Shown: positions 48,794 to 58,414 of the stretch, in pieces | Numbering within the stretch: position 1 is the stretch's first letter | Layout: each line of letters begins with the position of its first letter | From: Allobosea sp. Leaf344 | Lineage (GTDB): Bacteria > Pseudomonadota > Alphaproteobacteria > Rhizobiales > Beijerinckiaceae | Length of the DNA stretch: 64,000 nucleotides | NCBI RefSeq assembly: GCF_001426225.1 | Contig: NZ_LMRT01000013.1 | Location: 327,647 to 391,646, forward strand | Direction: 5' to 3' | Program-made: the position numbers and the translations under genes | The notes under the pieces: model-generated | The model's input: the letters and a program-made list of their open reading frames with translations, nothing else | What the model was told of the DNA's origin: nothing | Database searches by the model: none

Positions 48794-49384
48794 ATGACGC
48801 TTCTGCGCAGGGATTTCATCGCATCGCTCGGCGGCCTCGCCGCCTTGTCCGGCCCCCTGGCCGCGGCGGCGCAGGCCGCGACGCCCGGGCGGGAGGCGGC
48901 GGAGAGCGGCGGCGCCCATGGTTTCGGCTTCGCAAGGCCCGATGGCGGGCAGTTCCGCCTGGCGGATTACCGCGGCCGGCCCATCCTGATCGTCAACACC
49001 GCGACCACCTGCGGCTACGCCCATCAATTCGCGACGCTCGAACAGCTCTGGCAGCGCTATGCCGCGCGCGGCCTGATGCTGATCGCGGTGCCGAGCAATG
49101 ATTTCGGCGGGCAGGAACCGCTCGAAGGAGCCGCCATCGCCGCGGCGGTGCGCGCCAGCCATGGCGCGACCTATGCCTTCGCCGACAAGACACGGGTGAA
49201 GGGGCCCGACGCCCATCCCTTCTATCGCTGGGCGGCGCTGCGCCGGCCGACCGAGGTGCCGCGCTGGAACTTCCACAAATATCTGATCGGCCGCGAGGGC
49301 GAGCTGGTCGGCGGCTTTTCCAGCAATGCCGATCCGGTGGGGCCGCAGCTCGTCCAGGCGATCGGCCGCGAACTTTCGGCTTGA
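48794..49384 (+). CDS. Tat-exported glutathione peroxidase-like protein
   Basis: A 196-residue thioredoxin-fold peroxidase. The N-terminus carries a Tat signal (RRDFIASLGGLAALSG, cleaved near AQA). The peroxidatic Cys73 is in VNTATTCGYAHQF; the QEP motif follows in FGGQEPLE, and WNFHKYLIGREG is the typical C-terminal block. Usual family members are cytosolic, so export is noteworthy. The second resolving Cys of thioredoxin-dependent types is not seen. Confidence 0.9.
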   Translation: MTLLRRDFIASLGGLAALSGPLAAAAQAATPGREAAESGGAHGFGFARPDGGQFRLADYRGRPILIVNTATTCGYAHQFATLEQLWQRYAARGLMLIAVPSNDFGGQEPLEGAAIAAAVRASHGATYAFADKTRVKGPDAHPFYRWAALRRPTEVPRWNFHKYLIGREGELVGGFSSNADPVGPQLVQAIGRELSA

Positions 49385-49513
49385 GGATTCGCGGCCCGAG
49401 ATCGCGCATGCCATGCATCGCGGGGAATGCCGGGTCGGCATGAATCTCGCTGGCGCCCGGCGACCAGCTGCGCGATGCTCGCGCCAGCCGCCAGACCGTC
49501 CCGCCGAGGTTCC

Positions 49514-50443
49514 ATGTCCCGCATCCTGACCGTCGCCGCCGCCCAGCTCGGCCCCATCCAGAAATCCGAAACGCGCGAGCAGGTCGTCGCGCGGATGATC
49601 AAGCTGATGGACCAGGCCAAGGCGCAGCAGGCCGATCTTATCGTCTATCCCGAGCTCGCCCTGACGACCTTCTTCCCGCGCTGGTATCACGAGGACCGGG
49701 CGGAGGCGGATCACTGGTTCGAGGCGTCGATGCCCAACCCCGCGGTGCAGCCGCTGTTCGATCTGGCGCGGCACTACAAGATGGGCATGAGCTTCGGCTA
49801 TGCCGAGCTCACGCCCGAGGGGCAGCATTTCAACACCTCGATCCTGGTCGACAAATCCGGCGCGATCATCGGCAAATACCGCAAGATCCATCTGCCGGGC
49901 CATGTCGAGTTCGATCCGGAACGCACGCATCAGCATCTCGAGAAGCGCTATTTCGAGCCGGGCGATCTCGGTTTCCCGGTCTGGCGGACGATGGGCGGGC
50001 TGATCGGCATGTGCATCTGCAACGATCGGCGCTGGCCCGAGACCTATCGCGTGATGGGGCTGCAGGGCGTCGAGATGGTCCTGCTCGGCTTCAACACCCC
50101 CTCCGTCAATTCGCAGCGCGCGGGGGAAGGGCTGGAGCAGCGCCTCTTCCACCACAAGCTGTCTCTGGCCGCCGGCGCCTATCAGAACGCGACATGGGTG
50201 GTCGCCGTGGCGAAGGCGGGGGATGAGGACGGCCACCATCTGATGGGCGGCACCATGATCGTCGACCCCAATGGCGAGATCGCGGCCGTGCTCGACGGCG
50301 AGGCGGATGGCGTGCTCGTCCACCCCTGCGACCTCGACGCGACGCGCTTCGGCAAGGAGACGATCTTCGATTTCAAGCGCCATCGCCGCATCGAGCATTA
50401 CGGGCCGATCACGGCGCAGGTCGGCGTGATCGAGCCGAGCTGA
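49514..50443 (+). CDS. N-carbamoyl-D-amino-acid hydrolase-like nitrilase-superfamily amidase
   Basis: A 309-residue nitrilase-superfamily enzyme. The E-K-C triad is clear: Glu47 in LIVYPELALTTFFPRW, Lys124 in KYRKIHLPGH, and Cys169 in CICNDRRWPE. The long shared runs around these (RTHQHLEKRYFEPGDLGFPV) match Agrobacterium D-carbamoylase closely. The reaction would be release of ammonia and CO2 from N-carbamoyl-D-amino acids; no hydantoinase is adjacent. ATG at 49514 (MSRILTVAAAQLGPI) is chosen, not the longer frame. Confidence 0.87.
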   Translation: MSRILTVAAAQLGPIQKSETREQVVARMIKLMDQAKAQQADLIVYPELALTTFFPRWYHEDRAEADHWFEASMPNPAVQPLFDLARHYKMGMSFGYAELTPEGQHFNTSILVDKSGAIIGKYRKIHLPGHVEFDPERTHQHLEKRYFEPGDLGFPVWRTMGGLIGMCICNDRRWPETYRVMGLQGVEMVLLGFNTPSVNSQRAGEGLEQRLFHHKLSLAAGAYQNATWVVAVAKAGDEDGHHLMGGTMIVDPNGEIAAVLDGEADGVLVHPCDLDATRFGKETIFDFKRHRRIEHYGPITAQVGVIEPS

Positions 50444-50449
50444 TCGTCT

Positions 50450-50466
50450 GCCGGCGTTTTGCCGGC
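50450..50466. terminator. Possible bidirectional hairpin between convergent genes
   Basis: GCCGGC, a GTTTT spacer and GCCGGC lie between the amidase stop and the convergent mogA stop, in a 31-base gap. The stem is short and no T tract follows, so this is a weak candidate. Confidence 0.35.
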
Positions 50467-50474
50467 CGGCGGCT

Positions 50475-51011
50475 TCAGCGGACGGCCGGCCGGAAGGCCT
50501 TGATCACCTCGGGATCCGTCTCGAGATAGGGCCCGCCGATCAGGTCGATGCAATAGGGGATCGCCGGCATCACCGCGTCCAGGCATTCGGCGATGGCGCG
50601 CGGCCGGCCGGGCAGGTTGACGATCAGCGAGCGGCCGCGAATCCCGGCCGTCTGGCGCGACAGGATCGCCGTCGGCACCTTGGCCAGGCTGACCTGGCGC
50701 ATCAGCTCGCCGAAACCGGGCATCGGCTTGTCCACCACATCCTCGGTCGCCTCCGGCGTCACGTCGCGCGGGGCCGGCCCCGTCCCGCCGGTGGTGACGA
50801 TCAGGCAGCAGCCCTCCTCGTCGGCGAGCGCGCTGAGCGTCCGGGCGATCAGCGCCCGGTCGTCGGGAATGATGCGGGCGACCTTGTCCCAGGGGCTGGC
50901 GAGGGCGCGGCCGAGATAGGCTTCGATCGCCGGCCCGCCCTCATCGGCATAGACGCCGGCCGAGGCGCGGTCCGAGACCGTGACGATGCCGATCCTGATG
51001 GCGCTGGTCAT
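50475..51011 (-). CDS. mogA: Molybdopterin adenylyltransferase MogA-like
   Basis: A 178-residue MoaB/MogA-type protein that adenylylates molybdopterin before molybdenum insertion. The sequences IVTVSDRASAGVYADEGGP, IVTTGGTGPAPRDVTPEAT, VNLPGRPRAIAECLDAVMPA match MogA well. An unrelated FlhB/FliK/GNAT operon lies upstream on the same strand, 88 bases away. Confidence 0.9.
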   Translation of the reverse strand: MTSAIRIGIVTVSDRASAGVYADEGGPAIEAYLGRALASPWDKVARIIPDDRALIARTLSALADEEGCCLIVTTGGTGPAPRDVTPEATEDVVDKPMPGFGELMRQVSLAKVPTAILSRQTAGIRGRSLIVNLPGRPRAIAECLDAVMPAIPYCIDLIGGPYLETDPEVIKAFRPAVR

Positions 51012-51099
51012 GGCCTGCTCCCTGCCTGTCCCCTCGGCTGCGCAGCGCAGCGTCCGGCGGCAGATGTGGCCGATCCCGCGGCGGGATGCCAGCGCGAAA

Positions 51100-52230
51100 T
51101 CAGCGCCGCAGCCGCGCCCTGAGCTTCCGCAGCCAGCGACGGGCCCGGGCGGCGAGATGCGGCAGCCCGGGCCTCGCCCCGCCGAGCGCGATCAGCACAT
51201 GGCCGATCTCGCGCCGCTCCCCCCAGACATAGGTCCTGGCATCGACGCCGTCGCCGGCGCCGCTGTCGAAGATCACGGGCGGCGTGGTCGCGAAATCCGC
51301 CTGCAGCATGGCGATGGTCAGAGCGCGCCCGGGCGAGAGGCGGGCATGGCGCTCGTCATAGGCGATCTTCAGGAAATGGCGGGTGCCGGCATTTTCGATC
51401 AGCAGCCCCATGGCGATGGGCGCGCCGTCGAGCAGCAGGCTGTCGATCTGGAGACGGTCGATCGCGGCGAACTCGGCCACCAGAGCCTGGATATAGGCGG
51501 TGTCCGCCGGAATCCGGGCGAGCGCGCTGCCGGCCTCGCCCTTCCAGCCGGAGGCTTCCAGCGCCAGGAAATCCGGCAGCCGGTCGCGCGCCGCGAAGCC
51601 GCGCTCGCGCCGGAAGGACAGGGCACCGTATTTGCGCATGCTGCGGAACTGCTGCATCCGCTTCTTGTAGCTGTGGCCGAGCGACCGCCGGAGATAGGGC
51701 TCGGGGCTGTCGCCGGTCTGCGGCACCAGCATCGGCCGCGACCAGCGCTCGATCGGCAGGATCCGGCTGCCGGTGGCTTCGCAGGCGGCGGCGAGCGTGG
51801 CGTAGCTCTCGCCCTCCAGCGCCAGCTGGGGCAGGGCCAGGAGCCGCGGCAGATCGCTGGCCGCCAGGAGATGGCGCAGCATGGCGCTCGCCACCGGCAC
51901 GGCGAGATCCCGCTCGATGATCGCGGCGGAGGAGACCTCGTAGAGCGGCAGCAGCGGCGAAACCAGGATCTCGGCGAAGCCGCTGCGCCAGTCGCGCCGC
52001 CGCGCGAAGGCCCAGATACCGGCGAGCCGCTCGAAGCCCAGCGCCTCGCTGTGATAGGCGGCGAGGATGATGATCCGGTCGTCGGGCACGAGCATCCGGG
52101 CCGCCGCTATGGCGGCGGGGAGCATATGCGGATTGGCGTCCTGCGCTCGGACGCTGAGCTCCATCACCTCCTGATGCAGCGAGGCATAGGCGGCGGGAGC
52201 GATGCGCCTGACGACGATCGCGGCGGTCAC
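51100..52230 (-). CDS. GNAT superfamily acetyltransferase (FemAB/BioF2-like)
   Basis: A 376-residue protein with the C-terminal GNAT fold of the Acetyltransf_6 type (LLLDGAPIAMGLLIENAGT, then YDERHARLSPGRALTIAML, and DSGAGDGVDARTYVWGERRE). The N-terminal half is a second GNAT-like lobe. It begins with GTG at 52230, overlapping the FlhB-like stop by four bases, so it is co-translated with flagellar-type genes. It may modify a surface polysaccharide or protein; substrate unknown. Confidence 0.8.
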   Translation of the reverse strand: MTAAIVVRRIAPAAYASLHQEVMELSVRAQDANPHMLPAAIAAARMLVPDDRIIILAAYHSEALGFERLAGIWAFARRRDWRSGFAEILVSPLLPLYEVSSAAIIERDLAVPVASAMLRHLLAASDLPRLLALPQLALEGESYATLAAACEATGSRILPIERWSRPMLVPQTGDSPEPYLRRSLGHSYKKRMQQFRSMRKYGALSFRRERGFAARDRLPDFLALEASGWKGEAGSALARIPADTAYIQALVAEFAAIDRLQIDSLLLDGAPIAMGLLIENAGTRHFLKIAYDERHARLSPGRALTIAMLQADFATTPPVIFDSGAGDGVDARTYVWGERREIGHVLIALGGARPGLPHLAARARRWLRKLRARLRR

Positions 52231-52520
52231 GAGCGCTCGCCGTCCCGGCGGGGGCGCAGCTCGCCCCTCAGCGACAGAACGAAGCCGATGACCTGCGCCG
52301 TCGCGCGGTAGAGCTCCTCCGGGATCTGGTCGTCGAGCTCGACCGCGGAGAGCGCCTGCGCCAGGATCGGGTTCTGCTCGACCGCGACGCCGTGCTCGCG
52401 CCCGGTCTCGATGATGCGCTCCGCCAGTTCGCCGCGGCCCTTGGCGGTGACGCGCGGCGCGCCGGCGCCGTCATATTCCAGCGCGACCGCGATCTGGCGC
52501 GGGTTCGGCGGGGTCGTCAT
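52227..52520 (-). CDS. FlhB C-terminal-domain homologue (FhlB-like)
   Basis: A 97-residue protein equal to the cytosolic C-terminal domain of FlhB. It begins at the site matching the FlhB self-cleavage motif (here NPRQ at residues 6-9 in place of NPTH), then IAVALEYDGAGAPRVTAKG, NPILAQALSAVELDDQIP and YRATAQVIGFVL. Such proteins can replace part of FlhB in flagellar export switching. It overlaps fliK by four bases upstream and the GNAT gene downstream. Confidence 0.88.
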   Translation of the reverse strand: MTTPPNPRQIAVALEYDGAGAPRVTAKGRGELAERIIETGREHGVAVEQNPILAQALSAVELDDQIPEELYRATAQVIGFVLSLRGELRPRRDGERS

Positions 52521-54103
52521 GACATCCGGTCCAGGAACTGCCCGGCGGTGGGCTGGAGCACGCGCGGCTGGCCGAGATGCACCTCGACCCCGCCCGTCTC
52601 GAAACTGGCATCGAGCAGCGCGGCTTCGAGGCCCGGCGCCGCCTGCCGCAGCAACCGGCTGGTGTCTTCCCGCACGGCCCAGAGCGAAACGCCGACATGG
52701 CGGCCCTGCAGGGTCACCACGCCCTGCAGCGGCCCCATCGGCTCGACATCGAGAGCGAAGCGCACGCGCCAGAGCGGGCTCTGCGCGTCCTGCGGCCCCT
52801 GGCGCGGCGGCTCGCGCTCGACATGCAGCGGCATCATCGCGATGCCGGCCTGCATCGCCAGCGGCAGCTCCGTCACCCAGCGCGCCCCCTGCATATCCGC
52901 CCGCGGCTGGTCCGGCGGCAGCGAGGCGAATTGCGACAAGGTCACCCGGTCGAGCGCGGCGTCGGTCTGGCGCAGCAGGGTCTCGGCCACGACCAGCGGC
53001 TTCTCGCCGGGCTGCAGCGTCGGCTCCGCAATGGGCTGGAAGGCGGGCGGCCCGTCGCGGCGCGGCGGCGGCGGGCGCTGGGCGCTCGCCTCGGGCTGGG
53101 CCCCCGGCGGCTGCGACCGTGCCGGCGCGGAAGCCGGGGAGGGGGCACCCGGGCGGGAGCCTGAGGGGTCCTCGACCAGCCGCTGGATCACGGGGCCGAG
53201 CGCCTCGCGCAGAGCGAGCAGCGAGGCCTTCAGATCCGCCTGCGGCGGAACGCTGCGGCCCTCGGCCTGCCGCGCCTCGAAGAACAGGCCGGAGCGCTGC
53301 ACCGCCGCCTTCAGCATCTCGCCGGTCGGCGCCTGCCGTTCCAGCGGGAGAGCCTGGGCGAGCAGCCGGTCCGCACCCTGCAGCAGCGTCTTGGGCAAAG
53401 TGAACGCCAGCGTCCCCTGCGACAGGCCGCGCAGATTGGCCATCAGCGGGGCGAGGCTGTCCTGCTCCGCCATCGCCCTCCCGAGCAGGGGCCCGGCGGC
53501 GGCGCGCGGCGCGACCGCTTCTTCGGCCGCAGCGACGGCGCGCGGCGGCTGAGCGGCCTGCAGGAAGATCTCGTCGACCGGGATGGCGTTGGCCGCGACG
53601 CGCGCGGGGGTGACGGCCGGAGCCGTGGCGATCTGGCCCTCGGCGACGGTGGCCGGCCGCGGCGGAGCGGCCGATGCGGTCCCGCCACTCGCAAGGTTGC
53701 GCTCCTCGCCGGAGCGCCCCGGGAGCGACCCGGCCTGCGGCAGCGGCTGGCGCGCGGCCGCTTCCGCGGTATCGGCCGGATCGGCCTGAGGCTGGTCGGG
53801 CGGTCGCGGCGCAGGCGGCCGGACCTCCACGAGCGTGGCGCGCAGAGGCTGGCCCGGCGCCTCCGGCGGCTCGAATCCGAGCAGCAAGGTCGCGCCCGGC
53901 TGCAGCGCCGCCTGGCGGGCGACCGGGCCGGCCAGGATCAGTGCGAGTCTGATGTCGCCGAGCTGCGCGATCGCCCGGCCGTCGCCGTCGAGGCTGAGCA
54001 GCGTCGCCTCGGCCGTCCGTCCGGGCGCGAGCGCGGCCCCGGGCGACATCGCCTGGAGCAGCGTGGCCAGCGTCTGGTTCTGGACGAGGGTTGCGATATT
54101 CAT
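52517..54103 (-). CDS. fliK: Flagellar hook-length control protein, FliK-like
   Basis: A 528-residue protein of FliK build: a low-complexity Pro/Ala/Gln-rich ruler (about residues 100-370) and a C-terminal hook-length domain (LPLAMQAGIAMMPLHVER, WRVRFALDVEPMGPLQGVV, LRQAAPGLEAALLDASFE). FliK measures the hook and switches export via FlhB; here an FlhB-C-like gene is directly downstream and overlaps. ATG at 54103 is chosen (MNIATLVQNQTLATLL). No other flagellar gene is in the window. Confidence 0.86.
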   Translation of the reverse strand: MNIATLVQNQTLATLLQAMSPGAALAPGRTAEATLLSLDGDGRAIAQLGDIRLALILAGPVARQAALQPGATLLLGFEPPEAPGQPLRATLVEVRPPAPRPPDQPQADPADTAEAAARQPLPQAGSLPGRSGEERNLASGGTASAAPPRPATVAEGQIATAPAVTPARVAANAIPVDEIFLQAAQPPRAVAAAEEAVAPRAAAGPLLGRAMAEQDSLAPLMANLRGLSQGTLAFTLPKTLLQGADRLLAQALPLERQAPTGEMLKAAVQRSGLFFEARQAEGRSVPPQADLKASLLALREALGPVIQRLVEDPSGSRPGAPSPASAPARSQPPGAQPEASAQRPPPPRRDGPPAFQPIAEPTLQPGEKPLVVAETLLRQTDAALDRVTLSQFASLPPDQPRADMQGARWVTELPLAMQAGIAMMPLHVEREPPRQGPQDAQSPLWRVRFALDVEPMGPLQGVVTLQGRHVGVSLWAVREDTSRLLRQAAPGLEAALLDASFETGGVEVHLGQPRVLQPTAGQFLDRMS

Positions 54104-54284
54104 GGGCCGCCGGGTTCCAATGCGGAAACCCTGACAGCAAAGCTTAAGCATTTCCTTGCAGTTGCCGGCATCGGCCCGCGTCCCGCTCCCGCGGTGCCGG
54201 GCGCAGCCCCCGCCTGCGTAGCCGGCTCTGGTCCGGCGCCGAAGCCTCGGGCAGGATCGGGATCGTCGCAGGGAGATGATCGCC

Positions 54285-55298
54285 ATGGACTATCGCCAGC
54301 TCGGCCGCTCGGGCCTGAAGGTTTCGCCGATCTGCCTCGGCACCATGATGTTCGGCGGGGCGACCAGCGAGCATGATTCCCGGTCGATCATCGATCATGC
54401 CCGGGAGGCGGGGGTGAATTTCATCGACACCGCCGATGCCTATTCCGACGGTGTGTCCGAGGAGATCACCGGCCGCGCCATCGCCGAGCATCGCTATGAT
54501 TGGGTGCTGGCGACCAAGGTGGCCAATCCGGTTGGCGGCGGCGGCCCCAACCGCTCCGGCCTGTCGCGGAAATGGGTGATGCAGGCCTGCGAGAACAGCC
54601 TGAAGCGGCTCGGGACCGAGGTCATCGACATCTATTATCTGCACAAGGAGGATCACGCGACGCCGCTGGCCGAGACGGTGCGCGCGATCGGCGACCTGAT
54701 CGCGCAGGGCAAGATCCGCTATTTCGGCGTGTCCAACTACAGGTCGTGGCGGCTGGCCGAGATCTGCCGGATCTGCGACGCGCTCGGGATCGACCGGCCG
54801 GTCGTCAGCCAGCCCTATTACAACGCGATGAACCGGATGCCGGAGGTGGAGCATCTGCCGGCCTGCGGCTATTTCGGCCTCGGCGTCGCCTCCTATTCGC
54901 CGCTGGCCCGCGGCGTGCTGACCGGGAAATACGAGCCGGGCAGCGCCCCGCAGCAGGGTACGCGCGCCGGGCGCGGCGACAAGCGCATGCTGCAGACCGA
55001 ATGGCGGGAAGAGAGCCTGTCGATCGCGCAGGAGATCAAGGCCCATGCCCAGGCGCGCGGCATGACGCCGATCCAGTTCGCCGTCGCCTGGGTGCTGAAC
55101 AATCGCTTCCTGACCGCCGCCATCGCCGGGCCGCGCACGCTGGAGCAATGGCAGGCCTATCTGGCGGCGCTCGAGATCAGCTTCAGCGCGGAGGACGAGG
55201 CGCTGATCGACCGGCTGGTGCCGGCCGGCCATCCCTCGACACCGGGCTATAATGATCCGGCCTATCCGCTGGAGGGACGGGCCGCGCGCACCGGGTGA
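54285..55298 (+). CDS. Aldo/keto reductase
   Basis: A 337-residue NADPH-dependent oxidoreductase of the AKR fold. The catalytic tetrad is visible: Asp48 and Tyr53 (FIDTADAYSDG), Lys78 (VLATKVANP), and His near 120 (IYYLHKEDH). The sequences FGVSNYRSWRLAEI and LTAAIAGPRTLEQW complete the family. GGGAG at 54271 with a ten-base spacing favours the ATG at 54285; an ATG at 54276 is too close. Substrate not evident. It is divergent from fliK. Confidence 0.92.
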   Translation: MDYRQLGRSGLKVSPICLGTMMFGGATSEHDSRSIIDHAREAGVNFIDTADAYSDGVSEEITGRAIAEHRYDWVLATKVANPVGGGGPNRSGLSRKWVMQACENSLKRLGTEVIDIYYLHKEDHATPLAETVRAIGDLIAQGKIRYFGVSNYRSWRLAEICRICDALGIDRPVVSQPYYNAMNRMPEVEHLPACGYFGLGVASYSPLARGVLTGKYEPGSAPQQGTRAGRGDKRMLQTEWREESLSIAQEIKAHAQARGMTPIQFAVAWVLNNRFLTAAIAGPRTLEQWQAYLAALEISFSAEDEALIDRLVPAGHPSTPGYNDPAYPLEGRAARTG

Positions 55299-55316
55299 GG
55301 GGGCGGCGGGCGCCGC

Positions 55317-55622
55317 TCAGTTGAGGACGCAGAAACCGCCGACGACGATTTCGGACTGGCACCAGGGCCGCTTGGCCTCGCGCGTGTTCAGGCTGACGAA
55401 GGCGGGCGCGGCGGTCGCGGGCGGGAAGGGCACCCGGGCCGGCTCGGCCGCCGCGGCATTGCCGCGGCCGCTGCGCAGCGAGGGCGCCGCGACGAGGCCG
55501 GGCGAGGCGGCCTGCGTCGCCGTCGCGCGCTTGCCGCCGCCGATGCGCATTTTCGCGGCTTCGGCCTCGCTGGCCGACAGCAACCCTGCGCCGAGGCTGG
55601 CGATCAGAATAACCTTCAGCAT
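55317..55622 (-). CDS. Small secreted protein with conserved C-terminal Cys pair
   Basis: A 101-residue protein with a signal peptide (LKVILIASLGAGLLSASEA ending AEAA). The mature part is Ala/Pro-rich and low in complexity, with a final RPWCQSEIVVGGFCVLN that carries two cysteines, likely a disulfide. No function is known. ATG at 55622 is favoured over a start 13 codons upstream. Confidence 0.72.
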   Translation of the reverse strand: MLKVILIASLGAGLLSASEAEAAKMRIGGGKRATATQAASPGLVAAPSLRSGRGNAAAAEPARVPFPPATAAPAFVSLNTREAKRPWCQSEIVVGGFCVLN

Positions 55623-55719
55623 GGTGCTTCCCCTGTTCAGCGCGGCGAGCTTGCGCCGCAAGCAGTGGGAACGGAAGCGAAGCCTCGTTTCAGGCTGAGC
55701 AATCGGTTAAGGGCGCGGC

Positions 55720-56526
55720 TCAGTTGCCGGGCAGCACGATGATCGTCGGCTGGGCCGGCAGAGCGGCCTTGCTGACCGTGAGCACCGGCTCGGGCCGGCG
55801 CTCCACCGGCCATTGCCGGTCGGTGCGCACGAGAAAACGCTCCAGGCTGGAACCGCCGAAGAAATGCATCGGGATCATCACCCGCGCCTGCAGCATCTTG
55901 AGCACGTCGATCATCCCGGTCTGATCGAGTGTATAGCCGCCATCGACCGGGAAGAGCACGACGTCGACACGCCCGAGCGCGCGCAGATGGCCCGGTTCCA
56001 GCGGGTGGTGGAGATGGCCGAGATGGGCGATGCAGAGCTCGCCGATCTCGAAGACGAACATGGAATTGCCGTCGTAATCCGTGCCGCCGCTATAGGAGCG
56101 GATATTGGTCGCGACATTGCGCACGCGCAGATCGCCCAGGGTGACGTCATGCTTCGCCGCGCCGGCGCCGCTCGGGTCCCAGCCGGGCAGGACCTGCTTG
56201 ATGCCGGGATCGGGGTTGCGCGAGTAATGCGAGGAATGCGCCTTGTTCATCGTCGCGATGTCGGGCGTGCCGGGCGGGCGGACATAGTCGTTGTAGTCGG
56301 TCGCCGCCTTGACGCCGCCGGGCGTCTCGATGGTGAAGGTGGCATGGCCGATGAAGCTGATGCGGACCTCGTCCTTGCCGAGATTGGCGCGCTGGATCGG
56401 CAGCCGTTGCAGCGACGCCATCTCCGGCCGGCAGCCGGGTTCGCCGGTCTCGGCCCTGAGCGGCGTCGCGGACAGGGCGATCAGAGCGGGCAGGGCCCAG
56501 CGGATCACGAGAGACGACAGGGTCAT
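55720..56526 (-). CDS. Exported MBL-fold protein with altered metal-binding motif
   Basis: A 268-residue protein with a signal peptide ([19 protein letters not shown], then RAE). It has the MBL-fold strand [16 protein letters not shown] and the UlaG-like order, but the usual HxHxDH is HSSHYS, so the dinuclear site is incomplete. A later [12 protein letters not shown] and PMHFFGGSS give further histidines. Possible hydrolase on an unknown substrate, or an altered one. ATG at 56526 gives the signal peptide. Confidence 0.78.
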   Translation of the reverse strand: MTLSSLVIRWALPALIALSATPLRAETGEPGCRPEMASLQRLPIQRANLGKDEVRISFIGHATFTIETPGGVKAATDYNDYVRPPGTPDIATMNKAHSSHYSRNPDPGIKQVLPGWDPSGAGAAKHDVTLGDLRVRNVATNIRSYSGGTDYDGNSMFVFEIGELCIAHLGHLHHPLEPGHLRALGRVDVVLFPVDGGYTLDQTGMIDVLKMLQARVMIPMHFFGGSSLERFLVRTDRQWPVERRPEPVLTVSKAALPAQPTIIVLPGN

Positions 56527-56737
56527 GGGCGCTCCTGCGGCAGGCCGGTCTTGCGCTGCTGCGCCGAGCTTACGCAAAAGCCGTGGCGGTGGAACCGCCG
56601 CCGCCACGTGCTGGCGCATTTGTGAAGCCTCGCCGCGGCACGCCATCGCGGTTGCGGCAGCGGTGCGGGATCGCTACATACGCGCCAGCTTTCCCAGACC
56701 TCGCGACCCTCGTCCGCAAGCGGAGCCCGCACGCCCT

Positions 56738-58390
56738 ATGTCCCGTCAGTTCATCTACCATATGCGCGGCCTGTCGAAGACCTATCCGGGCGGCAAGCAG
56801 GTCCTCAAGGACATCCATCTCTCCTTCTATCCCGACGCCAAGATCGGCGTGCTCGGCGTCAACGGCGCCGGCAAGTCGACCCTGCTGAAGATCATGGCCG
56901 GCTACGACAAGGAATGGACCGGCGAGGCTTGGGTGGCCGAAGGCGCGCGCGTCGGCTACCTGCCGCAGGAGCCCAAGCTCGACGAGACGCTGAACGTGCG
57001 CGACAACGTCATGCTCGGCGTCGCCCCGCAGAAGGCGATCATGGACCGCTACAACGAGCTGGCCATGAATTATTCCGACGAGACCGCCGACGAGATGACC
57101 CGGCTGCAGGACGAGATCGAGGCCAAGGGCCTGTGGGATCTCGACAGCAAGGTCGACCAGGCGATGGACGCGCTGCGCTGCCCGCCGGATGATTGGGAGG
57201 TCTCGAAGCTCTCGGGCGGCGAGCGCCGCCGCGTCGCGCTCTGCAAGCTGCTGCTGGAACAGCCTGAGCTGCTGCTGCTCGACGAGCCGACCAACCATCT
57301 CGACGCAGAGACCACCGCCTGGCTGGAAGGCCATTTGCGGACCTATCCCGGCGCGATCCTGATCGTGACCCATGATCGCTACTTCCTGGACAATGTGACC
57401 AGCTGGATCCTCGAGCTCGATCGCGGCCAGGGCATCCCCTATGAGGGCAATTACTCCGCCTGGTCGGTGCAGAAGCAGAAGCGCCTGGCCCAGGAGAACC
57501 GCGAGGACGTCTCCCGCCAGAAGACGCTCGAGCGCGAGCAGGAGTGGGTCTCGGCCTCGCCCAAGGCGCGCCAGGCCAAGAGCAAGGCCCGTATCCAGCG
57601 CTATGACGAGCTGGTCCAGAAGGCCAACAACAAGGGGCCCGATACCGCGCAGATCATCATCCCGATCGCCGAGCGGCTGGGCAACAACGTCGTCGATTTC
57701 GAGAATCTGTCCAAGGGCTTCCAGGACAAGCTCCTGATCGACGGTCTCAGCTTCAAGCTGCCGCCGGGCGGCATCGTCGGCGTGATCGGCCCGAACGGCG
57801 CGGGCAAGACCACCCTGTTCCGGATGATCACCGGCCAGGACAAGCCCGATGCCGGGAACATCACCATCGGCGAGAGCGTCAAGCTCGGCTATGTCGACCA
57901 GAGCCGCGATTCCCTCGACGACAAGAAGAATGTCTGGGAGGAGATCTCGGGCGGCAACGACATCATCTATCTCGGCAAGAGAGAAATCAATTCAAGGGCT
58001 TATTGCTCGGCCTTCAACTTCAAGGGCGGCGATCAGCAGAAGAAGGTGGGGTCGCTCTCGGGCGGTGAGCGCAACCGCGTGCACCTCGCCAAGATGCTGA
58101 AATCGGGCGCCAATGTGCTGCTGCTCGACGAGCCGACCAACGATCTCGACGTCGACACGCTGCGGGCGCTGGAAGAGGCACTGGAGGATTACGCGGGCTG
58201 CGCCGTGATCATCAGCCACGATCGCTGGTTTCTGGACCGGATCGCCACGCATATCCTCGCCTTCGAGGGCGACAGCCATGTCGAATGGTTCGAGGGCAAT
58301 TTCGCCGAATATGAAGAGGATAAGAAGCGCCGGCTGGGGATCGATTCCACCATTCCGAAGCGTATTCAGTACAAGAAGTTCTCGCGCTAG
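56738..58390 (+). CDS. ettA: Energy-dependent translational throttle protein EttA (ABC-F)
   Basis: A 550-residue ABC-F ATPase that binds the ribosomal E site and gates the first peptide bond according to ATP/ADP. Two ABC domains are seen: Walker [10 protein letters not shown], signature [11 protein letters not shown] and Walker [15 protein letters not shown] in the first; [20 protein letters not shown] and [11 protein letters not shown] in the second. The linker [18 protein letters not shown] is typical of Ett[21 protein letters not shown] is the conserved start. Length is nearly identical to E. coli EttA. Confidence 0.96.
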   Translation: MSRQFIYHMRGLSKTYPGGKQVLKDIHLSFYPDAKIGVLGVNGAGKSTLLKIMAGYDKEWTGEAWVAEGARVGYLPQEPKLDETLNVRDNVMLGVAPQKAIMDRYNELAMNYSDETADEMTRLQDEIEAKGLWDLDSKVDQAMDALRCPPDDWEVSKLSGGERRRVALCKLLLEQPELLLLDEPTNHLDAETTAWLEGHLRTYPGAILIVTHDRYFLDNVTSWILELDRGQGIPYEGNYSAWSVQKQKRLAQENREDVSRQKTLEREQEWVSASPKARQAKSKARIQRYDELVQKANNKGPDTAQIIIPIAERLGNNVVDFENLSKGFQDKLLIDGLSFKLPPGGIVGVIGPNGAGKTTLFRMITGQDKPDAGNITIGESVKLGYVDQSRDSLDDKKNVWEEISGGNDIIYLGKREINSRAYCSAFNFKGGDQQKKVGSLSGGERNRVHLAKMLKSGANVLLLDEPTNDLDVDTLRALEEALEDYAGCAVIISHDRWFLDRIATHILAFEGDSHVEWFEGNFAEYEEDKKRRLGIDSTIPKRIQYKKFSR

Positions 58391-58414
58391 GACCGGCTGG
58401 TCGCGCATCGGTTC

